A stretch of DNA of 64,000 nt from contig QRDG01001991.1 of NCBI GenBank assembly GCA_012064385.1, forward strand, positions 989,290 through 1,053,289, written 5' to 3'. Source of the DNA: Puccinellia tenuiflora. Its lineage: Eukaryota > Streptophyta > Magnoliopsida > Poales > Poaceae. The notes below the pieces were generated by a model, which saw only the letters and a list, made by a program, of their open reading frames with translations, was not told where the DNA came from and searched no databases. This document shows positions 1-11,214 of this stretch, piece after piece (position 1 is the first letter of the stretch; the number at the start of each line of letters is the position of its first letter). A program made the translations under genes and the position numbers.

Positions 1-937
1 ATGGATAAAAACAGTACACCCTTGCAGGGTTTAATCTTTTCGAAAAGCCGTGTCCGCGGTTATGGACGACTTGGGAATAGACGATAAGATCATAGAAAAC
101 CTGAACTTAATTGATATGGCAGCTAGAGGTTGCATTAATCAACGTGTGGTAAAGGTTCATTTCCTCGAGGGTGATTCGAGGGAGTGCCTTGGTGGATACG
201 AGTGGTGAATGCTGGTTACTGCTGGTGCAAGGTGACCCGAAGAAGAAAGTTTTACTATCTTATCCCCTTTGAGAAAAACCTTCTGAGTAGTCGGTGCCAT
301 GAGTCCTAGTGTTAATCGAAAGGAAAAACTAGCTTTCTGCAAAACCAACTAGTTACAGCTTTGAAGCCAAACAGCATCGGGCCTATATCGCCCTACTAAT
401 TCTTGCGAGTACGTCGTACTCAGCCTTGCTTTGTTGATTATTATTTGTTTCAGAGGAGGACGCCACCGGACTGGAAGGTGGGTTCTTTATCGACATCGAC
501 GAGTAGTCTGGGGTTCCCAGGTGGCAGCTTGGGACGTCTCGGAACAGGCTGGCTGGGATATGTTATTGTAGGCCTCTTAGGCCATAATTTGGATCTTGTT
601 GTTAGACAACTATATTTGCTTCCGCTTGATGTAATGATGGGTCTGTGACCTCTGATTGTGACATTTGCTATCTTTCTCATATATGAGTTGAACTATGATC
701 TCTTGTGTCGTAGAGTCTGTGATGTGCCAGTTGTTCCGCAGTCTTGGTCTCTTTACTATACGTGATAGCGATGTCTGAGCTTATGGCATGATCGAGGTGT
801 TGTGTGCCGATGATCCATTCCGAGCACACCTGCCAATGAGTTTTGGCCTGGGATTGGTAAACCCAGTAACCCTCGATTGTGTAGCATGACCGGTTACACA
901 ACGTTTCACTGTATAGTTCTGGGGTTGGGGCGCTACA
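1..937 (+). repeat. 3' portion of the first (5') LTR of the chromovirus
   Basis: This is the last 937 bp of an LTR whose full form is 6805-10703. It ends ...GCGCTACA at 937, followed by AAT and the primer-binding site. About 14 substitutions separate it from the second copy, so the two LTRs have been apart for a while or underwent recombination. No gene is present; the short open frames here occur in both LTR copies and have no protein signature. Confidence 0.9.
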
Positions 938-940
938 AAT

Positions 941-952
941 TGGTATCAGAGC
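941..952 (+). promoter_or_regulatory. primer-binding site (initiator tRNA-Met type)
   Basis: TGGTATCAGAGC lies 3 bp after the LTR end. It is complementary to the 3' end of initiator tRNA-Met, the usual primer of plant LTR retrotransposons. The same site recurs at 10708-10719 after the second LTR. Confidence 0.9.
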
Positions 953-1218
953 AGTACTGCCTGTAGGAAACCCGTTCTATTGGTCGATGTCGAGTCTAGT
1001 TGAAAATTATTTATAACCTAAAAATGAGTTGTGAAAACCTTCTTAGGATTCTTTTTACTTCTTACCCAATTCGCTCTAACTCTGAGTCACCTTACCTCTA
1101 TTTGTCTTAAAGTTGGGTCAAAGTTTAAGGTTCATCGGGGTTGGGTTCTTACCGTCTAGATTAATTCATGAGTCTCAATTCCGTTCCTAACTGTTGAACT
1201 GTTCTGTTGTTGCTACAG

Positions 1219-1959
1219 ATGACGCGTTCGGGACTTGTTGTCTGTCTGACTCGCTGTGAGGGTGTCCGCGGGTTCCCCGCCTTGTTTGCTGCTGCCTTAG
1301 CCAGCCAGGGTTGCCCTTGGTAACCCGAGTACGTGGTGTACGAGGAGCACATGCCGTACGGACAGGGGCAGTTCTTATGTGAGGCCCGTGTCCTGACTCC
1401 GGATGGCGACGGAGTCCAGTACCAGAGTGTAGGTGTGGGCATGACCCTGGAGCAGGCTGTTCAGGAGGTTGCGTTCAACGGCCTCTCCGTGTATCGCGGA
1501 GATTGTGACTACCTAGCTAACCCTATCTCAGATTTCTATCACTTTCCAGCTGCTGAGGCCTGTCTGGAGGGCTGCTATGTTGCTAGGTACTCAGACCCAG
1601 CGACCGAGCCAGACCACGGCCACCGAGCTCTTATCGAGATGGTTAGGACGTTGGACCTTCGTTCCCGTCAGTGGTACCTATACATGATGGCTGCTCGTGA
1701 TAGTCACCGGAGCACTCTGATGGCCTTGGAGCCTTATGTCCATGTCGGGATACTTCCCCCAGATCTCCTCTCGCCGCTACCGATGGAGCTGCCCAACTAC
1801 ATGAGCAGCCCGAGAGTGGGTGGCACCATTCCACCACGTGGACCTGCTCGAGACACCGGTGGCGACGTCCACACGCCTCCTTATGACCGCCAGCCAGCGA
1901 GTGCCCGCCGTTTCCGCACTCGCTCTGTGCGTCTCCCGGCGAGTGCCCAGTACTTCTAG
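1219..1959 (+). pseudogene. extra gene upstream of gag in the chromovirus (about 246 codons, one nonsense codon)
   Basis: Not a known gag or pol domain. The frame opens with ATG at 1219, right after a TTGCTACAG stretch that resembles a 3' splice site, and runs to the TAG at 1957-1959. Codon 35 is TAA (1321-1323); the second copy of the same gene (10977 onward) has TAC there, so the stop is a secondary mutation in this copy. The N-terminal part has a helix-like stretch, then PEY (residues 36-38), FLCEAR and a helix-like TLEQAVQEVAFNGL. This order resembles the alpha-beta-beta-beta-alpha layout of dsRNA-binding domains, but the basic KKxAK patch of RNA-binding members is absent. The C-terminus is Pro/Arg-rich. 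Extra genes of unknown role are known in plant Ty3/gypsy elements. The function is unknown and the domain idea is my inference. Confidence 0.6.
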
Positions 1960-2347
1960 GAGACTGGTATCTACGGGTACCTTGTATCGTATCCTTGCCT
2001 TCATGCGTGATGAGCAAGATACCAACTATCTGTATTGGTTGCCTTTCGAATTCTAATTGTTGTATCGAACTAACGGACTTGTATCATCAGTAATTTCCAT
2101 TCGTGTAATGCAGACTAAGGCATTTGTAAGCTCGTATCTGAAACACCTAATGGGTTTTATTCCGATTGGCTTGGGTTGCTGAGTACAATTGTTTCCCTGC
2201 CAAGTTGATGTGATGATACTTGTTCTTCCTCGCTCAGTCTTGCTAAATTGTTGCCATTCATATTCGCTTGTTCGGGTCTAAGCGCTTAGTTGATTCCTAT
2301 CCATTTCGGAGAGAGATACTAACTGTGTCCTTGTTCATATCTCCAGA

Positions 2348-5300
2348 ATGGCTCCTACCCGTCGTGGTGAAAGCAGCAATCCTGACCCACCGCCGCCACC
2401 CACTATGGCGGAGATTCTGATGATTATTGAAGAGGGCCGCGTGCGCAACGAGAATCTGCTCGCGCAGTTGGTGCAGCAGGGTGCACGCAGGAACACTGAA
2501 TGCAGCACCCTCACTGAATTCCTGAAGTCCCAGCCTCCCACTTTCGCTTATGCTAAGGAGCCCCTGGATGCTGATGATTGGCTTCGTGCTCTCGAGCGCA
2601 AGTTCACTGCCTTGCATGTTCCGGTGGCGGAACAAGTGAACTTTGCCACCTACCTGCTGACTGGAGCCGCAGGGTCCTGGTGGGAAAGCCATGTGTCCAT
2701 GGTGGCGGCTGGCCATACCTTCACTTGGACTGAATTCCGCACTGCCTTCCGTGTAGCTTACATTCCCCAGCCAATCATGGACCTGAAAAGGAGGGAGTTC
2801 CTGGAGCTGACCCAGGGACGCATGGACGTCCAAGCTTATGGGCGTGAGTTCAACCACCTCTCTCGTTACGCCCCCCGGGACGTGACCAATGATGAAGACA
2901 AGCAGTATCTGTTCCGCAAGGGACTGACTCCGCGACTCCGTCATGAATTGCTGCCCTTCAAGTTCTAGTCTTACCAGGAGCTGTACAACCTTGCTCTCAC
3001 TCTGGAGCAGGGTAGGAAGGAACTGGAGGTTTCCAAGAGGCCTTCGCAGGGGGACCACCAAAGCTCCTCTTCTTCTGAGGGCAAGAAGCGTCGGGTATTT
3101 GTGCCCTACAACGCTGTGCCTAAGGCGCCCTTCGCGCCAAAGTCTTCAGGGTTCAAGCCACCCCCGCCTCGCCCAGCTACCTCGACCTTGGGTGCGGCTG
3201 GAAGTGGTTTCCGCCCTCAGCTGCCTGCACCACCGAGGCTCACCTGCTACAGCTGTGGCCAGCCCGGTCACTACTCAAGGGACTGCCCTGGGAAGGCACC
3301 TGCTACCGCAACACCTGTGCCAGCACCCTCTACACCCGCAGCCAAGGCTGTGAATACTAGTCGTGGCCGCCTGAACCACCTCTCTGCCGAAGAAGCTGAA
3401 GAGGACCCCGGTGTCCTCATGGGTACGCTTCGAATTAATGATCATCCAGCTTCAGTCTTGTTTGACTCTGGAGCATTGCATTCATTCATGTCCATAGCAT
3501 ATGCACACAAGCATCAGATACCGTTCGTGAATATGGACAACCCACTAGTGGTTAAAACCCCAGGTTCTAGTTGGCGAACTGACTGGATAGCTCCAGACGT
3601 CCAGATTACTATAGGCTATTGGTCTTTCCCTTTCCAGCTGATAGCCCTGAAGGCAGATGGTATAGATGTCATTTTGGGTATGGACTGGCTAGTCAAATAT
3701 CATGCTAACTTGAATTGTGATGCCAAGTCGGTCACAGTGGTCCACCCAACTGTCGGGCTAGTAAGTTACTGGTCCCCTTCATCCGCAACCCCATCCGCTG
3801 CCAACCCTCTATCCCCGGAAATCATCCTGTGTTTCTTGGAAGGCACCACACCGCCTGAAATGCATGAGGTTGCCGTGGTGTCTGATTTCCCCGACGTCTT
3901 TCCAGAAGAATTACCTGGCATGCCACCTGATCGAAGTGTGGAATTTGTCATTGAATTGGTTCCGGGAACTGCCCCAATTTCCAAAAGGCCCTACCGTATG
4001 CCAACGGAAGAGCTAACTGAACTAAAGAAGCAACTTGATGAACTGCTGGAAAAAGAATTCATCCGTCCGAGTAGCTCACCTTGGGGCTGCCCGGTCATCT
4101 TTGTCAAGAAGAGGGATACAAATGTTCCTCGCTTGGTTGTTGATTACCACCCTCTGAATGCGGTGACCATCAAGAACAAATATCCTATTCCCAGAATGAA
4201 TGACATGTTCGATCAGCTAGCTGGTGCAAAGGTATTCTCCAAGATGGATCTGAGGTCCGGCTACCATCAGATAAAAAAACAGAAAGGAGGATATTCCAAA
4301 GACGGCTCTCACTACCCGTTATGGGTTATACGAGTACACCGTCATGTCTTTCGGCCTCACAAATTCTCCGGCTACATTCATGAGTCTGATGAACTCCATC
4401 TTCCACGAGTATCTCGACAAGTTCGTCATAATTTACATTGATGACATCCTTGTCTACTCCAAAACCGAAGAAGAACATGCCGAGCATCTTCGGCTAGTTC
4501 TGACCAAGCTTCGTGATCATCATCTCTATGCCAAGTTCTCCAAGTGTGAGTTTTGGCTACAGGAGCTCATCTTCCTTGGTCATGTGGTGTCAGCTGCTGG
4601 AGTAGTGGTTATACCTGACAAGATTCAGTCAATCCTGGATTGGCCAACTCCCAAGTCCGTCAAAGATATCCGAAGCTTCCTTGGGTTGGCGGGTTATTAC
4701 CGCTGATTCATCGAGGGCTTTTCCAAAATAGCCAAAGCCTTGACTGACCTACTCAAGAAGAACAAACAGTTTGTGTGGTCAGACAAAGCTGAAGAGAGCT
4801 TCCAAACTCTCAAGGTCAAGCTCACTACCACACCGGTGCTTGTCCTTCCCGACACCGCCAAAGACTTTGTCGTCTATTGTGATGCATCACTCCAAGGCTT
4901 GGGCTGTGTTTTGATGCAAGAAGGCCATGTCGTAGCCTATGCCTCCCGCCAGCTCAAACCGCATGAACTCAACTATCCAACCCATGATCTAGAACTTGCG
5001 GCCGTAGTTCATGCTCTGAAGCAGTGGAGACCCTACCGTTGGGCAACCATTGCAAGATCTTCTCGGATCATCAAAGACTGAAGTATCTCTTCACCCAGCC
5101 CGATCTGAATCTCCGACAGAGAATATGGTTGGAGTTGATCAAAGACTATGATGTGACCCTCAATTACCATCCTGGCAAGGCAAATGTGGTTGCCGATGCG
5201 CTGAGTCGCAAGTCTTATTGTAACACCTTGATGGTTGAGCGAGCTCAGCCCGCTCTTCATGAAGAATTCGCACGTTTGAATCTGGAGATTGTTCCCTCCG

Positions 5301-6768
5301 AATATTTGGCTAACCTCAAGATCAAATCAACTCTCGAGGATGATATCAAGGCCGCCCAGCAAAATGATGCTGAAATCTTAGAGATCAAAGAGAAAATAGC
5401 TAGTAGGAAGGCTAACTGTTTTTCTGTTGATGACAACGGTGTCGTCTACTTTGGTAACCGTTTGGTGGTGACCAAGAGTGGAAACACAAAAGAGTTGATC
5501 CTCTCAGAAGCTCACGAGTCACCCATCTCTATTCATCCGGGTAGCACCAAAATGTACCAAGATCTTCGCCCTCAATTCTGGTGGTCTTGCATGAAGCGCG
5601 AGATCGCCGAGTATGTTGCTGAATGCGACGTCTGTCGCCGAGTGAAGGCTGGACATCAAAGGCCAGCTGGTACTCTCTGCCCTATAGCCATTCCCAAATG
5701 GAAATGGGATGAAGTTGGTATGGAATTCATTACCGGATTCCCAAGGTCTCAAAAGGGAAATAACGCTATCTGGGTCATCATCGACCGTTTGTCAAAAAAG
5801 TCGCCCACTTCCTTCCGGTCCGTGATGATATTCGAGCAAGCCAACTTGCTGACTTGTATATGGCCCGTATTGTTCCTTTGCATGGGGTTCCACTGAGGAT
5901 TATCTCATACCGTGGTAGTCTGTTTATGTCCAAATTCTGGCAAAGCTTCCAAGAGGCTCTGGGAACCCGCCTCAACTTCAGCACCGCCTATCACCCTCAA
6001 ACCGATGGCCAAACTGAAAGGGTGAACCAAGTTCTTGAGGATATGCTTCGGGCTTGTGTTATCTCCTTCGTCAAGGGTTGGGAAAAATACCTTCCCCTCG
6101 CCGAGTTCTCCTACAATAATAGATACCAAGCCAGTTTGCAAATGGCTCCCTTTGAGGTCCTTTATGGGAGAAAATGCCGAACTCCTCTCAATTGGTCTGA
6201 AACCGGAGAGAGGTCACTCTTCGGTCCTGATGTGATCAATGAGGCAGAAGAAAAGGTCCGTGTCATTCGAGCCAATCTGAAGATTGCTCAGTCCAGGCAG
6301 AAGAGCTATTATGATAAGCATCATCAGGAGGTTCACTATGAAATTGGTGACAAAGCCTATCTTCGAGTCTCTCCCCTCCGAGGCGTTCGTCGTTTCGGGA
6401 TCAAGGGAAAATTGGCACCTCGTTTTGTTGGTCCTTTCACTGTCCTGGGTAAGCGAGGTGATCTCTCCTATCAGCTCGAGCTTCCAGAGAATTTCCTGGA
6501 TGTGCATGATGTGTTCCATGTCTCTCAACTCCGTCGTTGCTTCAAAGATCCTATTCGTGGGGTTAATCATGAAGAGTTGGACATTCAGGAGGATCTGACT
6601 TACCGTGAGCATCTTGTCCGCATCTTGGATGAAGCGGAAAGGAAGACTCGTAATAAATCCATCAAGTTCCTCAAAATCCAGTGGTCTAACCATTCCGAAG
6701 ACGAAGCAACCTGGGAACGTGAAACTAGTCTTCGTCAGGAATACCCCGCCTTCTTCACTCAAGCCTAG
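2348..6768 (+). pseudogene. chromovirus gag-pol, broken (stops, frameshifts, mutated integrase)
   Basis: The ATG at 2348 follows the leader. Order: retrotransposon Gag (GSWWES near 2671-2690), CCHC zinc knuckle CYSCGQPGHYSRDC (3245-3286), aspartic protease FDSGALHSF (near 3461-3487), reverse transcriptase with YIDDIL (4434-4451), RNase H (DASLQGLG near 4882), integrase HHCC and core (5530-6040), GPF module, and a chromodomain-like C-terminus ending at 6768. Damage seen: in-frame TAG 2966-2968; frameshift between about 4260 and 4344; TGA 4704-4706 where an Arg is expected; frameshift near 5020-5045; frameshift near 5795-5860. Two integrase catalytic positions are changed: GMEFITG has Glu instead of Asp, and SYRG has Tyr instead of Asp. 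The element cannot make its own enzymes. The chromodomain is known to direct chromovirus integration into heterochromatin. Confidence 0.92.
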
Positions 6769-6788
6769 AATCTCGGGACGAGATTCCT

Positions 6789-6804
6789 GTAAGGGGGGTA
6801 GAGT
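6789..6804 (+). promoter_or_regulatory. polypurine tract before the 3' LTR
   Basis: The purine run AAGGGGGG at 6791-6798 lies just upstream of the LTR start TGTAACAACC at 6805. In LTR elements this tract resists RNase H and primes the second DNA strand. Confidence 0.8.
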
Positions 6805-8099
6805 TGTAACAACCCCACTTTTGGTACCTGAAAATATGAGTAAAATTTTCACTTTTTGCATCTCATTTGCATCATGGCATCCCTCATTCATATTTGCTTC
6901 ACATGAAATAAAGGAGCAACAATTAAGAAACCAGATATGATGATGTGAATGGTGAACAAACTCTCAATTTAATTTCTCATATTTGTCCAGGAAGTTCCAA
7001 CAACTACAAATATAATTGTTGCCAGATTTAATGCAATGGCAAATGCAAATATTTGAATAAAGCCCTAAAATGCAAGAGGGAAAATTCTGAAATGTTACCA
7101 CATGAAATGTTTTCCAAATGGGCTGCAAATTTTATCACAGGTTCCAAATAATATATATTGGCTCTGTGAAATTTTCCAGAATTTTTAAAAATGTTTAAGG
7201 GCCTCAATTAATTGCCTAAATCTTGCTGGAGTTAAATGAAATGGAAAAAGAATAAACTTATGACAGTGGGCCACCCCTGTCAATCTCTCTTCCCTCTCTC
7301 CTTCTTCCTGGCGCCACAGTGATGGCACTACCGCCACGAGCGCCTTGTCGCCGTGGCCTCCACCGCGCTCCTCCTCGCGCCTGGCCCCCTGGGGTTAAGA
7401 AGGACCTCCTCGACGCGCTGCTCCTCCTCCCCCTCCTTTTCCCCCCGTGCAGAAACCCTAGCCGCCAACCCGCCATGCCCGTGACCTAACTGGACTCCGC
7501 CGTCGCATCGCCGTCGACCGGAGCCTCCCCGGGACCAGCTGAGCTCGCCAGCGTCCTCACCTTGTCGTCTACGTCCTTCGGCTAGGAGGAATCGGACCCG
7601 GAGGCTGGGAATCGTCGCCACCGTCCTCGACCTCTTCCGCGCCGGCCGAGCTCCGCCGAGCAACTCGCCGTCGTCTCCGGCCTTCCCCGACCTCGCCGTC
7701 CACGCCAGCATACCCAGGGTGAGCCGGGCTACCTCCTGGACACCTCCGTCTCCCTCCTCCCTCCTTAGGCCGTAATCTCACCGTAGCTCGCCGTCGCTCC
7801 CCCGCGGGTCGCCGTCGTGTACCTCGCTCCGGCGACCATGATCTGGCGGCGCCGCCCTTTTCGAGACCCCCGTAGCACGCCGCACCGGATGCGTCCCCTC
7901 CCGGGTTACCTCGCGCACGCAAGCGACGGATGCGTCCACGTCGTCGCCATCGCTCACCGCGGTCGCGACGCGCCGGTCGTGGCATGCACCGGGGTCAAAC
8001 CCGACGCGGGCCAGCTTGCCCACGTGGATGCCAGCGTGGCTTGGGCCCAGGCCGTCAGCCTCTGTGGCTAGCCCGTTTCGGGTGAAAAATGAATCGGCC

Positions 8100-8760
8100 A
8101 CAAATTCTGGAATTTAGTTAAATGGCAGAAAATGAATTTAAACTTTAAAATTCCATAAATTTTGAACCACTAATCACAAAAATGCAAATAATATACCAAA
8201 ATGCTCAGGAAGAAATTATCTATCTGTTAGTGCCATTGGTTGAATTAATTGACCAAAATAAATTGCCTGTAATTAATAAAAACAGAGATGGCAGATTTAA
8301 TTCAAATTTTGGAAATTTCATAACTTGGATTCTACTCATCCAAAAATTATGAATAAGCTCTCAAAATGTTCAGTGAACAGTTATCTACAATTTTATGTAA
8401 TTTGAGAGAATTTTAGATGTAATATTGGTGCTGTTTAATAAAAATAGATAAAATGGCAGAATTAAATCAATTATTAAAAATATCATAACTTGATGAATAT
8501 TAATTCAAAAATTGCAAATGATATACCAAAATGACCAGCAAAACAAATTCTATCTAGCCATGTTAATTTCACAGTATGAAAATAACTTTTACTTTGATGT
8601 CATTTTCGAATTGGTTAAAATGATTTAAATTGCATAACCGTTTAAATCACCATTGCTTCATCGTTAATCGGAAAATCGCAAACAAAGTACCAAAATGATC
8701 AGTAGGACAATATCTATCTAATAATGTCATTTTCATGCATTTAGGACCCATAATTAAGTA
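8100..8760 (+). repeat. degenerate tandem repeat, period about 165 bp, inside the LTR
   Basis: The motif (C/T)CAAAATGNNCAG, followed by a TATCTA-like stretch, recurs four times. The G of its ATG falls at 8203, 8368, 8533 and 8697, giving spacings of 165, 165 and 164 bp. Between motifs the text also repeats loosely (TTTCATAACTTG / ATATCATAACTTG and AAAATTGCAAA-like strings). The copies are too diverged for a recent expansion, yet the period is exact. Confidence 0.7.
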
Positions 8761-9561
8761 CTGGACATTTTGGATAATAATGCATTTCACTAAGTTAAAT
8801 ATGGAGTTTTGACCCGTTATTTGCAATATTTATTTTAGGGGTTCCATTTAATGTGGGACATGCCCAATATGATTTTAGTGCATAATTTGACCATATCATC
8901 ATGATTGTGCATTGCACCTTGTATTCATGTTATTTATTTCGTTTTTCTGTATTGTTTGTGTATCGGTAGATTCAGGAGTCGAGGTTCCACCACAATACCT
9001 CGACGATCCACGCGACCAGTACTACTAGCAAGGCAAGAGCTAACCTAACCTTCTGTGCATATCTCATCCTATTAGTACAATTATTTTCTCCACCATAATA
9101 TTGCATTCGATTCTAGAAACAACTTTTGTTCAGTGGATAGAGAATCCTATAACTTGCATGCTCCCTGAACCATTGTCTGTTTCCCTTCCTATCAACCATA
9201 GGTTGGTGTGTTGGCCTGAGATAATTAATATCAGCTGTATGTTATGCTTATATATGCTTAGCCATGCGTAGTCGAATGCTTAAGTTGTCCGTTGATTATT
9301 TCCATACATGTGAAGTTGATGGAATGTTCGGACAGTGGTGGAAACTTGTGTTAATAAATAATTGCTAAGAAGGCTGGGATGAGTTGCCATCGGGGATGGT
9401 GTTTTGTCTCATTCCTGCCCTTAGGTGCGAGTTCTTTACCTCTTGAACCAAGACTAGCGTGCTACCAACGGTGGGGGTATGGGCCCCTTACTAACTGAAT
9501 AACTTGTACGGGCGTATCCAAGGGTCCTCTAGTTTGCGCTTTCCATTTGCGAGTGTGTGGT

Positions 9562-9615
9562 CGGTGATGGTGATGATGATGATGTGATGACGATGGTGGT
9601 GATAGGAGTGGCGAT
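9562..9615 (+). repeat. GAT/GGT microsatellite-like tract
   Basis: Purine-rich trinucleotide tract (GGTGATGGTGATGATGATGATG and variants) inside the LTR. It is low-complexity and has no coding meaning. Confidence 0.8.
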
Positions 9616-10703
9616 GGGGCAGGGTGTTGAAATAGGCACTGAACTTGTCCTGTCATCACGATGACCCTTGGATAGTCTCACGCGAGGTAAAGGTTTAACC
9701 GCGCCCGCCCTGCCGGCTTTCCCCGGAAGAGAGCTAATTGTACAGGCAAGGGGTCGGACGGTACCAATGGATAAAAATAGTACACCCCTGCAGGGTTTAA
9801 TCTTTTCGAAAAGCCGTGTCCGCGGTTATGGACGACTTGGGAATAGACGATAAGATCATAGAAAACCTGAACTTAATTGATATGGCAGCTAGAGGTTGCA
9901 TTAATCAATGTGTGGTAAAGGTTCATTTTCTCGAGGGTGATTCGAGGGAGTGCCTTGGTGGATACAAGTGGTGAATGCTGGTTACTGCTGGTGCAAGGTG
10001 ACCCGAAGAAGAAAGTTTTACTATCCTATCCCCTTTGAGAAAAACCTTCTGAGTAGTCGGTGCCATGAGTCCTAGTGTTAATCGAAAGGAAAAACTAGGT
10101 TTCTGCAAAACCAACTAGTTACAGCTTTGAAGCCAAACAGCATCGGGCCTATATCGCCCTACTAATTCTTGCGAGTACGTCGTACTCAGCCTTGCTTTGT
10201 TGATTATTATTTGTTTCAGAGGAGGACGCCACCGGACTGGAAGGTGGGTTCTTTATCGACATCGACGAGTAGTCTGGGGTTCCCAAGTGGCAGCTTGGGA
10301 CGTCTCGGAACAGGCTGGCTGGGATATGTTATTGTAGGCCTCTTAGGCCATAATTTGGATCTTGTTGTTAGACAACTATATTTGCTTCTGCTTGATGTAA
10401 TGATGGGTCTGTGACCTCTGATTGTGACATTTGCTATCTTTCTCATATATGAGTTGAACTATGATCTCTTGTGTCGTAGAGTCTGTGATGTGCCAGTTGT
10501 TCCACAGTCTTGGTCTCTTTACTATAAGTGAAAGCGATGTCTGAGCTTATGGCATGATCGAGGTGTTGTGTGCCGATGATCCATTCCGAGCACACCTGCC
10601 AATGAGTTTTGGCCTGGGATTGGTAAACCCAGTAATCCTCGATTGTGTAGCATGACCGGTTACACAACGTTTCACTGTATAGTTCTGGGGTCGGGGCGCT
10701 ACA

Positions 10704-11214
10704 AATTGGTATCAGAGCAGTACTGCCTGTAGGAAACCCGTTCTATTGGTCGATGTCGAGTCTAGTTGAAAATTATTTATAACCTAAAAATGAGTTGTGA
10801 AAACCTTCTTAGGATTCTTTTTACTTCTTACCCAATTCGCTCTAACTCTTAGTCACCTTACCTCTATTTGTCTTAAAGTTGTGTCAAAGTTTAAGGTTCA
10901 TCGGGGTTGGGTTCTTACCGTCTAGTTTAATTCATGAGTCTCAATTCCGTTCCTAACTGTTCTATTGTTGCTACAGATGACGCGTTCGGGACTTGTTGTC
11001 TGTCTGACTCGCTGTGAGCGTGTCCGCGGGTTCCCCGCCTTGTTTGCTGCTGCCTTAGCCAGCCAGGGTTGCCCTTGGTACCCCGAGTACGTGGTGTACG
11101 AGGAGCACATGCCGTACGGACAGGGGCAGTTCTTCTGCGAGGCCCGTGTCCTGACTCCGGATGGTGACGGAGTCCAGTACCAGAGTGTAGGTGTGGGCAT
11201 GACCCTGGAGCAGG
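10704..11214 (+). mobile_element. second, truncated internal domain of the chromovirus
   Basis: It matches 938-1454 closely: same primer-binding site at 10708-10719, same leader, same start of the extra gene. The match ends at the CAGG at 11211-11214; from 11215 the sequence is LINE coding sequence. The rest of this internal domain and its 3' LTR are missing, so the junction is a deletion or illegitimate recombination point rather than a clean insertion. Confidence 0.85.
10977..11214 (+). pseudogene. 5' part of the extra upstream gene, second copy (truncated)
   Basis: The ATG at 10977 opens the same frame as 1219 and covers the first 79 codons, including the dsRNA-binding-like region up to MTLEQ. 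Codon 35 is TAC (Tyr) here, whereas the first copy has TAA, so this copy keeps the ancestral state. The frame is cut at 11214 and runs into LINE sequence, making a meaningless fusion ending at 11225. Confidence 0.7.

Larger units (their letters stand above)
6805..10703 (+). repeat. complete 3.9-kb LTR of the chromovirus
   Basis: Starts TGTAACAACC after the polypurine tract and ends GCGCTACA before a second primer-binding site: 3,899 bp, long for a gypsy LTR. It has three compositional zones: AT-rich 6805-7255; a GC-rich CpG-dense block 7260-8080 that yields several open frames on both strands with no recognisable protein; and AT-rich 8090-9000, which holds a 165-bp degenerate tandem array. 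I see no nested element in it, but a fully decayed one cannot be excluded. Confidence 0.88.
1..11214 (+). mobile_element. Ty3/gypsy chromovirus, LTR-internal-LTR-internal' array, decayed
   Basis: Seen: bases 1-937 match 9767-10703 with no net indel (about 14 differences by hand count, near 1.5%). Both copies are followed by the same primer-binding site and leader. Between them lie an extra upstream gene, gag, protease, reverse transcriptase, RNase H, integrase and a chromodomain-like C-terminus, in the order of Ty3/gypsy chromoviruses. After the second LTR the internal domain starts again (10704-11214) and stops abruptly at LINE sequence. LTR-internal-LTR-internal' is the expected product of unequal recombination between LTRs or of adjacent insertions. 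No TSD can be assigned because the left end is outside the window and the right end is lost. Confidence 0.9.

Noticed and set aside
941..952. Possible tRNA-related gene at TGGTATCAGAGC strings
   Set aside because: These are primer-binding sites directly after LTR ends; no cloverleaf surrounds them.
7258..8101. Several overlapping GC-rich open frames on both strands
   Set aside because: They sit in the CpG-rich block of an LTR, run in many frames at once and are Arg/Pro/Gly-rich random-like translations.
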